NCBI GenBank assembly: GCA_041389885.1
Contig: JAWKRB010000016.1
Location: forward strand, 124,001-188,000
Origin: JAWKRB01 sp041389885
GTDB lineage: Bacteria; Myxococcota_A; Polyangia; Polyangiales; Ga0077539
Length of the DNA: 64,000 nt
Direction of reading: 5' to 3'
In this document: one piece after another, positions 9,188 through 18,159 of the stretch
How the letters are laid out: the number at the start of each line of letters is the position of its first letter
How positions within the stretch are numbered: position 1 is the first letter of the stretch
Position numbers and translations under genes: made by a program
Notes under the pieces: model-generated
The model's input: only the letters and a program-made list of their open reading frames with translations
Told to the model about the DNA's origin: nothing
The model's database searches: none

Positions 9188-10192
9188 TCAGTCCTTCTTG
9201 GAAGCTTCGTTGCGGCGGGGGACGTCTTCGCCCACCGTGAGCTGTCGGAACACCTCCTCGAGCTGCATCGTCTCGCGGCGCAGCTCCAGGAGCACCCAGC
9301 CCTTGTCCACGGCCAGCTTGAAGAACTCCGCGCGCGCGTCGCCGCCGCCGGGCGCGAGCACCTCCACGGAGAACTCCTTCTCGTCGGACGTCAGGGCCTT
9401 CGCGGCGGCGCCGGCGGAGACCCGCTTCGCGGCCTCGAGGACCTCGGCGACGTCCTTGGGCGACTTCGCGTCCCCCGCGCTGAACGACATCACGTAGCGC
9501 ACCTTGCCTGAGCGCGTCGCGAGGTCGTCGGGCGAGCCGTCGGCCACGATCTTGCCGCGGTTCACGATCAGCACCCGCTGGCAGCTCGCCTTGACCTCGG
9601 CGAGGTCGTGGGTCGAGAGCATCACCGTGCGGGTCTTGCCGATCTCCTTGATGTACTCGATGACCTCGGCGCTCTCGTTCGGGTCGAGGTCGGCGGTGGG
9701 CTCGTCGAGGATCAGGATGGGCGGGTCGTGGATCAGCGCCTGGGCGAGCCCCACGCGCTGACGGTACCCATACGAGAGCTGGCCGATCTCCTTGTGGAGC
9801 GCGTCTTGGAGGCCGCAGATTTCGACGACCTCCTTGATCTTTCCCCGGCGCTTCTCGCGGTTGATGTTCCGCAGGTCGGCGGCGAATTCGAGGTACTCGA
9901 CCACGCCCATGTCGGGGTAGAGCGACGCGCGCTGCGGGAGGTACCCCAGCACCGAGCGGACCTCGAGGGGGTTGTCAAACACGTCCCAGCCCCCCACCTC
10001 CGCCGTACCCTCGGTCGGCGAGATGAAGCAGGTCAGGATCTTCATCGTCGTGGACTTGCCGGCCCCGTTGGGACCGAGAAAGCCCACGACTTCCCCCTTC
10101 CGGATGCTGAAGCTGATCCGGTCGACCGCGCGCTGCGACCCGTAGATCTTCGTGAGGTCGCGCGTCTCGATCATGACGTCGCTGATGGTCAT
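9188..10192 (-). CDS. ABC transporter ATP-binding protein (GldA-like)
   Basis: 334 aa. Walker A GPNGAGKST at residues 40-48, Q-loop around LPQR (85-88), signature LSYGYRQR (139-146; Tyr where Gly is common, as in CcmA/NatA-like members), Walker B ILILDEPTADLDP (159-171) and the H-loop STHD. A C-terminal extension of about 100 residues after the ATPase core is typical of the GldA/YhaQ group. It is first in a four-gene operon with the permease, GldG-like and DUF4340 genes and would power them. The 230-bp region upstream, towards the divergent thioesterase gene, should hold its promoter; I cannot place one with confidence. Confidence 0.92.
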   Translation of the reverse strand: MTISDVMIETRDLTKIYGSQRAVDRISFSIRKGEVVGFLGPNGAGKSTTMKILTCFISPTEGTAEVGGWDVFDNPLEVRSVLGYLPQRASLYPDMGVVEYLEFAADLRNINREKRRGKIKEVVEICGLQDALHKEIGQLSYGYRQRVGLAQALIHDPPILILDEPTADLDPNESAEVIEYIKEIGKTRTVMLSTHDLAEVKASCQRVLIVNRGKIVADGSPDDLATRSGKVRYVMSFSAGDAKSPKDVAEVLEAAKRVSAGAAAKALTSDEKEFSVEVLAPGGGDARAEFFKLAVDKGWVLLELRRETMQLEEVFRQLTVGEDVPRRNEASKKD

Positions 10193-10425
10193 TGGACTCT
10201 TCGTCTGCCGATGGGTGGTAGTGGTTCCGCGTCGCCCCGAGAGCGGTCAGAGGACCGCAGGGGCCGCCTGGGCGGCGGCGCATCCTATTCACCGCCCCCT
10301 GGGTGTCAACGCCCCGGCCGCGCTATGGCTCCGCGCGCGTGTCAAACCAGGGCCCTCGGGGATTATTCCCCGCGCCTCGCGATTGCGCTTCGCGGAGCGC
10401 TCCCCCGCGTGGCAGGAGGTTCGCC

Positions 10426-10824
10426 ATGTTCGTCTTCGATCGCCCGGTACGCTTCGCCGACGTCGACGCCGCGCGGATCGTGTTCTTCGCCCGCTTTCTC
10501 GAGTACTGCCACGACGCCCTCGAGGCCCTCTTCGCGCCCCTGGAGGGCGGCTACGCGGCGATGATCAACCGCCGCGACCTGGGCGTACCGAGCGTGCGGG
10601 TCGAGGTCGACTACCGCGCCCCGCTGCGCTACGGCGACACCGCGCGCGTCGAGACCCGGGTCGAGCGCGTGGGCCGCACGAGCATCGTCTTCGTGCACAC
10701 GCTGCGGCGCCTCGCAGACTCCGTGGAGTGCGCCGTGGTCCGTCAGGTGGTGGTGACCACGACGCTGAGCACGCTGCGCCCCGTGCCGGTGCCCGACGAC
10801 CTCCGCGCGCTGCTCGAGGGGTGA
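10426..10824 (+). CDS. Acyl-CoA thioesterase, 4HBT/YbgC family
   Basis: 132 aa hotdog-fold thioesterase. The N-terminal motif RFADVDAARIVFFARF-EYCHDALE corresponds to the 4-hydroxybenzoyl-CoA thioesterase signature with the catalytic Asp. The middle strand VRVEVDYRAPLRYGD is also typical. It would hydrolyse an acyl- or aryl-CoA in the cytoplasm. The ATG at 10426 is fixed by a strong RBS (AGGAGGT, 10414-10420); any upstream extension would be longer than the family norm. It stands alone, convergent with pssA, with 4 nt between stop codons. Confidence 0.88.
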   Translation: MFVFDRPVRFADVDAARIVFFARFLEYCHDALEALFAPLEGGYAAMINRRDLGVPSVRVEVDYRAPLRYGDTARVETRVERVGRTSIVFVHTLRRLADSVECAVVRQVVVTTTLSTLRPVPVPDDLRALLEG

Positions 10825-10831
10825 GCGCTCA
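10822..10831. terminator. Palindrome joining two convergent stop codons
   Basis: TGAGCGCTCA is a perfect 10-nt palindrome that contains the thioesterase stop and, on the other strand, the pssA stop. It may act as a small two-way end signal but is short and has no T tract, so terminator function is a guess. Confidence 0.25.
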
Positions 10832-11647
10832 GCGCAGGCCGTGGCCGTGGGCGAGCTCGTCGTCGTCCTCGTCGCCTTCGTCGTCTTCGTCGACGTCGCC
10901 GCCCTGACGGGCGCTGAGCACGCCGTAGACGAACCCGCCGATGGTGTACGTCGCCGCGAGGGTGAACAGGTACGCCGGCGCGCGGTGCATCGGGATCAGC
11001 ACGTACACGCTCGCCACCACCGCCGCCTGGAACGCGAAGACGGCCTTGTTCTTCGAGAGGGCGAGCTTGGGCTGCGGGAGGTTCGAGATCATCAGCACGG
11101 CGTTGAGCGCCATGAGCACCGCCATGCCCGCGAGCAGCTCCCGCGCGAGGCCCAGCTCCTGGTGCGCGAGGAAGGCCGACGCGAGGATCCCCCCGCTGCT
11201 CGTCGACGGGAGGCCCAGGAAGAACCGCGGGTCGTTGGTGCTCGTCGTGATGTTGAACTTCGCGAGGCGCAGCGCGGCCGAGACGGCGTAGAGCGCGCCG
11301 AGGCCGAGGAGCAGCGACTGGTGCGGTCCGCGCGCCCACGGGTCGGGCAGCGCCCACGGGACCAGCGAGGTGATCAGCGCCGCGGGCGCGAGACCGAAGG
11401 TCACGAAGTCGCTGAACGAGTCGAGCTGCACGCCGAACTCGCTCGAGGCGCGGAGCTTGCGGGCCACGGCGCCGTCGACCTTGTCGAGGAGCACGGCGTA
11501 GAGAATGAACCACGCCGCCAGCCGAAACTCCTGCGCCCCCGTCGCCATGAACGACATACGAATCGACGCCAGACCGAACACCACGCTCGTGCAGGTCACG
11601 GCGTTGGGCACGACGTAGCGGAGGGGAAAGCGGTCGAACATGCGCAT
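10829..11647 (-). CDS. pssA: CDP-diacylglycerol--serine O-phosphatidyltransferase
   Basis: 272 aa integral membrane enzyme of the CDP-alcohol phosphatidyltransferase family. The diagnostic motif D-x2-DG-x2-AR-x8-G-x3-D-x3-D is complete (DKVDGAVARKL ... GVQLDSFSD, about residues 55-81). The TPNAVT-like start (YVVPNAVTCTSVVFG) and the length match class II phosphatidylserine synthase, the first step to phosphatidylethanolamine. Seven or eight TM helices are predicted. The C-terminus is unusual: an acidic tail (DEDDEGDEDDDE) ending in HGHGLR. A second ATG two codons inside (11641) is possible. Phosphatidylcholine synthase is the alternative but is less likely given the motif context. Confidence 0.88.
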   Translation of the reverse strand: MRMFDRFPLRYVVPNAVTCTSVVFGLASIRMSFMATGAQEFRLAAWFILYAVLLDKVDGAVARKLRASSEFGVQLDSFSDFVTFGLAPAALITSLVPWALPDPWARGPHQSLLLGLGALYAVSAALRLAKFNITTSTNDPRFFLGLPSTSSGGILASAFLAHQELGLARELLAGMAVLMALNAVLMISNLPQPKLALSKNKAVFAFQAAVVASVYVLIPMHRAPAYLFTLAATYTIGGFVYGVLSARQGGDVDEDDEGDEDDDELAHGHGLR

Positions 11648-11722
11648 GGCGAGGGAATCACTCCGCGTTCGCGGGGATCTGTCAAGTGCGCGACGCAGCG
11701 GTGGCGGTGCGAAGCGGGCGCG

Positions 11723-12145
11723 TCACCTGAAGCTACGGATGAGCCGAATCAGCAGGGGGTACGCGTCGGGCGGGAGCCGGTCGCCGAAGGCGGGCATGCG
11801 GTTGCGCCCCGCGGCGATGACCCGCGTCAGCTCGGCGTCGCTCTTGGCCTGCACCGGCTGGGAGGCGAGGTCGGCCGGGCGAAACATCGCGGCCATGGGG
11901 CCGTCGCCGTGGCCCTGCTCGCCGTGGCAGCTGGCGCACTGGGTGTTGAACAGCGCGCGAATCGCGGCGAGGTCGTCGGCGCCGGGGGGCGTGGCGGCGC
12001 GGGGCGCGGCGAGGGCGCCGGAGCGGGCGCCGCTGTCGTGGTCCTCGGGGCGCCAGTCTCGGAGGCCGGCGCGGGGGGCGTCGCACGACGACAGCGCGGC
12101 GAGGCAGAGCGCCCAGGGGAGCGCGACGGCGGAGCGGGCGGGCAC
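11723..12145 (-). CDS. Cytochrome c lipoprotein
   Basis: 140 aa. A lipoprotein signal ends at LSSC (Cys about 19), then a disordered tether, then a single haem c domain with CASCHGEQGHGDGPMAA and a distal Met region (NRMPAFGDRLP). This is the mono-haem c-type cytochrome pattern seen in periplasmic electron carriers. The GTG at 12145 gives the best signal peptide; a TTG at 12157 that overlaps the thiC stop is the alternative. Its position directly after thiC on the same strand suggests cotranscription, though no functional link is obvious. Confidence 0.8.
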   Translation of the reverse strand: MPARSAVALPWALCLAALSSCDAPRAGLRDWRPEDHDSGARSGALAAPRAATPPGADDLAAIRALFNTQCASCHGEQGHGDGPMAAMFRPADLASQPVQAKSDAELTRVIAAGRNRMPAFGDRLPPDAYPLLIRLIRSFR

Positions 12146-12153
12146 GGCGACGG

Positions 12154-13545
12154 TCAAGGGGCGGAGCCGGGGGTCGGCGCGGTCTTGGCCATCGGCAGCC
12201 GGAGCTTCGCCGACTGGGCGTTGTTGAACTCCTCGACCGTGCGGTTGATGTGCATCGAGCAGAACTTGGGCCCGCACATCGCGCAGAACTCGGCGCTCTT
12301 GAAGTACGCGTCGGGGAGCGTCTCGTCGTGGTACTCGCGCGCCCGGTCGGGGTCGAGCGAGAGGCGAAACTGCTCGTTCCAGTCGAAGGCGTAGCGCGCG
12401 CGGGAGAGCGCGTCGTCGCGGTCGCGGGCGCCGGGGCGGTGCCGCGCGATGTCGGCCGCGTGCGCGGCGATCTTGTAGGCGATGATCCCCTGGCGCACGT
12501 CCTCGGCGTCGGGCAGGCCGAGGTGCTCCTTCGGGGTGACGTAGCAGAGCATCGCCGCGCCCGCCGTGCCCGCCATCGTCGCGCCGATGGCGCTCGTGAT
12601 GTGGTCGTAGCCCGGCGCGATGTCGGTCACCAGCGGGCCGAGCACGTAGAACGGCGCCTCGTGGCAGAGCACGCGCTCCTTCTCGACGTTCATCGCGATC
12701 TGGTCGAAGGGCACGTGTCCGGGCCCCTCGATCATCACCTGCACGTTCTTCTCCCAGGCGCGCTTCGTGAGGTCGCCGAGGACCTTGAGCTCGGCGAACT
12801 GCGCCTCGTCGCTCGCGTCGGCCAGGCAGCCGGGGCGCAGCCCGTCGCCCGCGGAGATCGTCACGTCGTAGCGCGCGCAGATGTCGAGGACGTCGTCCCA
12901 GCGGTCGTAGAGGGGGTTCTCCTTGCCGTGCTCGATCATCCACTGCGCCAGCAGCGAGCCGCCCCGCGAGACGATGCCCGTGATGCGGTGCTGCACGAGG
13001 GGGAGAAACGCGCGGAGCACGCCGGCGTGCAGGGTCATGTAGTCGACCCCCTGCTTCGCCTGGTGCTCGATGTTGTGCAGGAGGTCGTCGGCGGTGAGCG
13101 TCGCGATGTCCTTCACGGCCTGAATGGCCTGGTACATCGGCACCGTGCCGATGGGCACGGGCGAGGCCGCGATCATCGCCGCGCGAATGCCGTCGATGTT
13201 GCCCCCGGTCGAGAGGTCCATCACCGTGTCGGCGCCGTACTTCAGGCAGATCGCCAGCTTGTCGAGCTCGGTCTCGATGCGGCCCGTGACCTGCGAGTTG
13301 CCGATGTTCGCGTTGACCTTGCACGACAGCGCGACGCCGATGCCCATGGGCTCGAGGTTCGCGTGGTTGACGTTGGCCGGGATCACCAGGCGGCCCCGGG
13401 CGACCTCGTCGCGAACGAGCTCGGGCGAGACCCTCTCCCGCTCCGCGACGAAGCGCATCTCCTCGGTGATCGCGCCCTGGCGGGCGTAGTACATCTGCGT
13501 CGGGACGCGGTCGTTCGCGCGGCGGGCGAGCCATTCAGTGCGCAT
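12154..13545 (-). CDS. thiC: Phosphomethylpyrimidine synthase ThiC
   Basis: 463 aa. It converts aminoimidazole ribotide to HMP-phosphate in thiamine biosynthesis using a [4Fe-4S] cluster and SAM. The C-terminal cluster motif CAMCGPKFCSM (CX2CX4C) is intact, and IEGPGHVPFDQI, SRGGSLLAQWM and ADTVMDLSTGGNI are conserved blocks. It is of the shorter bacterial type without the long N-terminal extension. The ATG at 13545 has GAGGAG-like sequence upstream; an in-frame extension to 13590 lacks family similarity. No TPP riboswitch is recognisable in the 155 bp upstream, which is unusual for thiC. Confidence 0.95.
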   Translation of the reverse strand: MRTEWLARRANDRVPTQMYYARQGAITEEMRFVAERERVSPELVRDEVARGRLVIPANVNHANLEPMGIGVALSCKVNANIGNSQVTGRIETELDKLAICLKYGADTVMDLSTGGNIDGIRAAMIAASPVPIGTVPMYQAIQAVKDIATLTADDLLHNIEHQAKQGVDYMTLHAGVLRAFLPLVQHRITGIVSRGGSLLAQWMIEHGKENPLYDRWDDVLDICARYDVTISAGDGLRPGCLADASDEAQFAELKVLGDLTKRAWEKNVQVMIEGPGHVPFDQIAMNVEKERVLCHEAPFYVLGPLVTDIAPGYDHITSAIGATMAGTAGAAMLCYVTPKEHLGLPDAEDVRQGIIAYKIAAHAADIARHRPGARDRDDALSRARYAFDWNEQFRLSLDPDRAREYHDETLPDAYFKSAEFCAMCGPKFCSMHINRTVEEFNNAQSAKLRLPMAKTAPTPGSAP

Positions 13546-13721
13546 CGCGGTCTCTCTCCTCGGCCTCGCGGACCTCCGCGCTGCGGCCATGCGCTGCGCG
13601 TGTAGCCCGTCCCCCGCCCGGTCTGCAAGCTCGACCCGAGGAGGCGACCGGGATCACCGACCGCCCCCCTCCCGCGAGGGGACGCAGGCCGGGACGTGAT
13701 ATGACTCCCGGCGCTGCCCCG

Positions 13722-14369
13722 ATGCCCGATCGAAGCCCCTACGACGACGAGGCCCTCGCCTCCCTGCGGCCGCGCGCCAAGGCCCTGCTGCGAAAGCGGA
13801 TGCGCGCCACCCGCGCCGCCCTCCCGGCGGAGGCCGTGCGCAGGCGCTCCGAGGCGATCTGCGCGCGGGTGATGGCGCTGCCCGAGTGGTCGAAGGCGCG
13901 CTGCGTCGCCCTCTTCGTCGCGACGGAGCACGAGGTGCACCTCGACGCGCTGTTCGCCGACGCGCGCCGCCGGGGGATCACCGTGGCGATCCCCGCGGTG
14001 CGGGAGGGCGAGCGGGCCATGACGCTGCGGGTGCACCTGGGCGGTGGTCACGAGTTCCCCTTGCAGTGCAGTGACTTCGGCGTGATGGAGCCCGCGCCCG
14101 ACGCGCCCGAGGTCGACCCCGCCGAGGTCGACGTGATGGTCATCCCCGCGCTGGTGGTGGCCGAGTCGGGGCACCGGCTGGGCTACGGGCGCGCGCACTA
14201 CGACAACACCCTCCCGCGGGCGACGCGGGCGCTCCGCGTCGTCGTCGCCTTTGATTTTCAGCTCGCCGCGGAGGTGCCCGCCGAGCCGCACGACGTGGCC
14301 GCGCAGGTGGTGATCACCGACGCGCGCACCCACGTCGTCGGCGCGGGCGCCGCGCCGGAGGTCCCATGA
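13722..14369 (+). CDS. 5-formyltetrahydrofolate cyclo-ligase
   Basis: 215 aa (222 if the ATG at 13701 is used). It catalyses ATP-dependent conversion of 5-formyl-THF to 5,10-methenyl-THF. Family features: basic N-terminal KALLRKRMRATRAAL, a middle VALFVATEHEVHLDALF, and the C-terminal GYGRAHYDNTL substrate/ATP-binding block preceded by HRLG. The start at 13722 is preferred because a -10-like TATGAC lies at 13700-13705 and would place transcription start after 13701. It overlaps rny by 4 nt (ATGA), so the two are translationally coupled. Confidence 0.9.
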   Translation: MPDRSPYDDEALASLRPRAKALLRKRMRATRAALPAEAVRRRSEAICARVMALPEWSKARCVALFVATEHEVHLDALFADARRRGITVAIPAVREGERAMTLRVHLGGGHEFPLQCSDFGVMEPAPDAPEVDPAEVDVMVIPALVVAESGHRLGYGRAHYDNTLPRATRALRVVVAFDFQLAAEVPAEPHDVAAQVVITDARTHVVGAGAAPEVP

Positions 14370-16108
14370 CGCCCCTCGCGTTTCTCATCGGCGCCGCCGC
14401 GGGCGCCGCCGTCACCCGTCTGCGCGGCGATGACCGCGCGAAGGACTCTGAGGCCTCGTCGCGCCGGGCGCAGGACGCAGAGCGCGAGCGCGACGGCCTG
14501 CGCGCGCGGGTCGCCGAGCTCGACGCGTCCCTCGCCGCGCTGCGAGACGAGGCCGAGGCGCTGCGCAAGGCCGCGGCGCAGACCCTCGCCGAGGCCCAGC
14601 GGGGCGCCCGCGTCGAGCTCCGCGAGGCCGTCGAGGCCGAGCTCCGAGGCCGGGTCGAGGCGCTCGAGGCCGACGCGCGCGCGCGGGCCCGACAGATCGT
14701 CGACGACGCCCGCGACGCCGCGCACGAGGCCCTGGCCGCGAGCAGGCAGCGCGCCTCGGAGCTCGACGCGCGGGACGCGAGCGCGTCGAAGCGCGAGGCG
14801 GCCGCCGCGCAGAAGGACGTGCTGCTCACCCAGCGAGACGGCGAGCTCTCGGCGCGGGAGCGGGCCGTCGCGGAGCGCGAGCGGGCCGCGGCCCAGCGCG
14901 AGGCCGAGGCCGAGGCGCTCGTGAAGGCGAGCTCGAGGGCGCTCGACGAGGCGAGGGCCGAGGGCGAGCGGGTGGTCGAGCGGGCCGCGGGGCTCACCGC
15001 GGAAGACGCGAAGGCGCAGGTCCTCGAGCGCGTGCTCGACGACGCGAGGCGCTCGGCGGCGCGGGAGGCGAAGCAGATCGAGGACCTCGCCCGGGAGGAG
15101 GCCGAGCGGCGGGCCAAGCGGGTCATCGGCATCGCCGTGCAGCGGTACGCCGGGGAGTACGCCGGCGAGCGCGCGGTGACCTCGGTGGCGCTGCCGAGCG
15201 ACGAGCTCAAGGGGCGGATCATCGGCCGCGAGGGGCGAAACATCCGCGCGTTTCAAGAGGTCACGGGCTGCGACCTGGTGATCGACGACACCCCCGAGAC
15301 CATCGTGGTGTCGAGCTTCGACCCCGTGCGCCGCGAGATGGCGAGGATCACCCTCGAGCGCCTGGTGCAAGACGGGCGCATTCACCCCACGAAGATCGAG
15401 GAGCTCTTCTCGAAGGCGAAGGACGAGGTCGAGCGCACCATCCGCGAGTCGGGCGACGCCGTGATTCAGGAGCTGGGCGTGGGCCGCATGCACCCCGACC
15501 TCGTGAAGACCCTCGGGCAGCTCCGGTACCGCTACTCGTACGCGCAGAACATCCTGCGGCACTCGGCCGAGGTGGGGCACCTGTGCGGGCTCCTCGCGGG
15601 GGAGATGGGGTTGAACGTGCGGCAGGCCCGGCGCGCGGGGCTCCTGCACGACATCGGCAAGGCCGCGACGCACGAGATGGAGGGCGGCCACGCCGTGATC
15701 GGCGCGCAGTTCGCGCGCAAGGGCGGCGAGGACGAGCTGGTGGTCAACGCCATCGCGTCTCACCACGACGACGAGCCGCCGAAGAGCGTGCTCGCGCACC
15801 TCACCGCCGCGGCCGACGCGATCTCGGGGGCGAGGCCCGGCGCCCGCCGCGAGATGCTGGAGAGCTACGTGCGGCGCCTCGAGGACCTCGAGAAGATCTG
15901 CGCGGGCTTCAAGGGCGTCGAGCGGAGCTTCGCGATTCAGGCCGGACGCGAGGTGCGCGTGCTGGTGGAGCCCGGCGAGATCGACGACCTCGGCGCGCTG
16001 GCCCTCTCGCGCGAGATCGCCCGCAAGATCGAAGACGAGCTCGCCTACCCCGGGCAGATTCGCGTCACGGTGGTGCGCGAGACCCGCGCCGTCGACTACG
16101 CGCGCTGA
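14366..16108 (+). CDS. rny: Ribonuclease Y
   Basis: 580 aa endoribonuclease that starts mRNA decay at the membrane. The order of parts is standard: N-terminal TM anchor (about residues 4-18), long Arg/Glu/Ala-rich coiled coil (about 25-250), KH domain with LKGRIIGREGRNIRAF (about 280-296), and HD domain with LRHSAEVGHLC (about 397) and LLHDIGKA (about 425). Length is slightly above the usual 520 because the coiled coil is long. It starts inside the stop of the 5-formyl-THF cyclo-ligase gene (ATGA overlap). Catalytic His-Asp residues are present. Confidence 0.95.
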   Translation: MTPLAFLIGAAAGAAVTRLRGDDRAKDSEASSRRAQDAERERDGLRARVAELDASLAALRDEAEALRKAAAQTLAEAQRGARVELREAVEAELRGRVEALEADARARARQIVDDARDAAHEALAASRQRASELDARDASASKREAAAAQKDVLLTQRDGELSARERAVAERERAAAQREAEAEALVKASSRALDEARAEGERVVERAAGLTAEDAKAQVLERVLDDARRSAAREAKQIEDLAREEAERRAKRVIGIAVQRYAGEYAGERAVTSVALPSDELKGRIIGREGRNIRAFQEVTGCDLVIDDTPETIVVSSFDPVRREMARITLERLVQDGRIHPTKIEELFSKAKDEVERTIRESGDAVIQELGVGRMHPDLVKTLGQLRYRYSYAQNILRHSAEVGHLCGLLAGEMGLNVRQARRAGLLHDIGKAATHEMEGGHAVIGAQFARKGGEDELVVNAIASHHDDEPPKSVLAHLTAAADAISGARPGARREMLESYVRRLEDLEKICAGFKGVERSFAIQAGREVRVLVEPGEIDDLGALALSREIARKIEDELAYPGQIRVTVVRETRAVDYAR

Positions 16109-16173
16109 GCCCTCGCGCTCCGCACCCCTTGGCGGTTGACGCGGCGCCCGCGATGCAGCCTTGTTCCGCAGCG

Positions 16174-18159
16174 ATGCAACGCTTCACGCTCCTCGCCGCG
16201 CTCGCGCTGGGCTGCGGCTCCAGCGCGCCCTCCCCAGACGACGCCGCCGCGCGCGCCGACGCGGCCGCGGTCGACGCGCCGCCGCTGCCGGAGCGCGCCG
16301 CCGGCGCGAGGGCGCCGCGCACCGCGGAGTGCGACGACGCCGACCCCGCCCGCTGCCTGCTCCCCTGGCCCTCCGACGCCTTCGCCGAGGCGGCGCCGGG
16401 GAGCGCCACCGGGCTGCGGCTGCGCGTCTCGACGGCGCGCACGCTCAACCGCGACGACGTGACCGTGCTCTCGCGCGCGGACGGCTTCTCGCGGGCGACG
16501 CCGGTGCTCACGAGCGTGCCCTTCGAGGTCGACCGCGGCACCCTCGGAGACAACCTCACCGCGGCCGTTCGCCTCGTGGTCGCCGAACCCGGGGACGACT
16601 TCGGCGCGGCGGTGCCGGTGCGTATGAACGTCGTGCCCGACCCCGAGGCCGAGGTCCCGGGGTCGCTGCTGCTGGCCTTCCCTCGCCGCCCGCTGCGCGC
16701 CGCGAGCGAGCACGTCGCGGCGCTGGTCGACTCGGTGCGGAGCGCCTCGGGCGCGTCGCCCGTCGCCGACCGCCGCACCCTCGTGGCCCTCGCCCGTCAG
16801 CCGCCGGCCACCGACGAGGAGCGCGCCGCGGTGGCCTACTTCGCCCCCTCGCGCCGCGCGCTGCTCGCCGCGGGGATCGACCTCGCGCGGGTGGCGCGGG
16901 TCTGGACCTTCACCACGCGCTCCGCCGCGCAGCCGCGGGCGCCGCTGCAGACGGTGCGCGAGGCGATGGTCCGCGCGGTGGATGCAGGGCGCGCCCGCCT
17001 CCGCCTCGCCTCGGTGCGCCCCGTCGACGGCGGGCCCGTCGCGCTCATCGTCGAGGGCTTCATCGAGGGGTTGCCCGACCCCATGGGCAGCGACGACCTC
17101 CTGCGCTTCGGCGCCGACGGCGCGGTCGCGCTCGAGGGCGACGGGTTTCGCGCGCCCTTCCGCGTCATGATCCCGCGCGGCGACGGCGACTGGCCCGTCG
17201 CGCTCTGGGGCCACGGCACGGGCGGCGACGTGCGCGACACGAGCTTCGACGGTCTCATCGCGAGCAGCGGCACCGCGAAGGTGAACATCGAGTTCGACGG
17301 CTGGACGGGCGACGGCGTGATCGCGACCTTCGCCGCGTTCACCCGGGTGCTCAACGGCTCCGGCGTGTCGTCGTCGCGGCTCGTGCGCGCCCTCGGCGGC
17401 GCGGCCGCGGTGACCCGCGCGCTCTTTGGTGACGCCTCGGGGCGGGGCGCGCTGCTCGGCGACGCGCTCGCGGCGCCGACCCTCGGAGGTCAGCCCAACC
17501 CCGCGGCGGGACGTCGGCCGAGGCGAGCCGGGATGATCTACACCGGCGGCTCCCTCGGCGGCACCATGGGCGCGGTCATCGCGCGCACCGAGCCCCTGGT
17601 GCAGGGCGCCGTGCTCAACGTCGGCGGCGCGGCGTGGACGCACTTCACGCCCTTCGCCAACCTCTTCGCGGTGCTGCGCCCGTCGCTGCGGGTCAACTAC
17701 GGCTCCGAGACCGACCTCTGGGTCTTTCTCGCGATGTCTCAGACGCTCTGGGACCTCGCCGACGGCGCCACCTGGGCCGACGCCACCGAGCACCGGGTGC
17801 CGATCCTGATTCAGCAGAGCATGGGCGACCCGGTCCTCCCCAACCCCGGCACCGAGTTCCTGGCCGCGGCGATGGGCGCGAGGCACCTGGGCGCTCCGCT
17901 CTCGCCGGTGTTCGGCGCCGAGACCGTGAGCCGGGTCACCGAGGGCGCCGCGCTCACGCAGTACCGGGTCCCGTCGAGCCTGCGCGACGCGCTGGCGATT
18001 CACGGCTTCGCGGCGGGCGACAGCCCCGCGGGCCTCGCCGCGCAGGCCCAGCTCCGGGCCTTCGCGCTCAGCGTGCAGGCCGGCGCGCCCGAGGCCACGG
18101 TGCCCGCCGCCTGCGTCGAGAACACTCCCCCCGGCAGCTGCGACTTCAGCGCGCGGTGA
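16174..18159 (+). CDS. Large lipoprotein with alpha/beta-hydrolase-like features
   Basis: 661 aa. The signal MQRFTLLAALALGC gives a lipidated Cys, followed by an Ala/Asp-rich tether (about 15-50). The body has WPSDAF, ALWGHGTGGDVRD (oxyanion-like) and YTGGSLGGTMGAV, a Gly-x-Ser-x-Gly nucleophile elbow, so a secreted esterase or lipase-like enzyme is plausible; a catalytic Asp and His cannot be assigned with certainty. Similar large proteins are common in myxobacteria without assigned function. An ATG at 16153 in the same frame is possible, but the start at 16174 gives the compact signal. Convergent with the methyltransferase gene with zero spacing (TGATCA). Confidence 0.75.
   Translation: MQRFTLLAALALGCGSSAPSPDDAAARADAAAVDAPPLPERAAGARAPRTAECDDADPARCLLPWPSDAFAEAAPGSATGLRLRVSTARTLNRDDVTVLSRADGFSRATPVLTSVPFEVDRGTLGDNLTAAVRLVVAEPGDDFGAAVPVRMNVVPDPEAEVPGSLLLAFPRRPLRAASEHVAALVDSVRSASGASPVADRRTLVALARQPPATDEERAAVAYFAPSRRALLAAGIDLARVARVWTFTTRSAAQPRAPLQTVREAMVRAVDAGRARLRLASVRPVDGGPVALIVEGFIEGLPDPMGSDDLLRFGADGAVALEGDGFRAPFRVMIPRGDGDWPVALWGHGTGGDVRDTSFDGLIASSGTAKVNIEFDGWTGDGVIATFAAFTRVLNGSGVSSSRLVRALGGAAAVTRALFGDASGRGALLGDALAAPTLGGQPNPAAGRRPRRAGMIYTGGSLGGTMGAVIARTEPLVQGAVLNVGGAAWTHFTPFANLFAVLRPSLRVNYGSETDLWVFLAMSQTLWDLADGATWADATEHRVPILIQQSMGDPVLPNPGTEFLAAAMGARHLGAPLSPVFGAETVSRVTEGAALTQYRVPSSLRDALAIHGFAAGDSPAGLAAQAQLRAFALSVQAGAPEATVPAACVENTPPGSCDFSAR

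Noticed and set aside
13546..13700. TPP riboswitch upstream of thiC
   Set aside because: The conserved core elements (CUGAGA and the ACCUGA-type thi-box blocks) are absent on the minus strand, so I do not call it.
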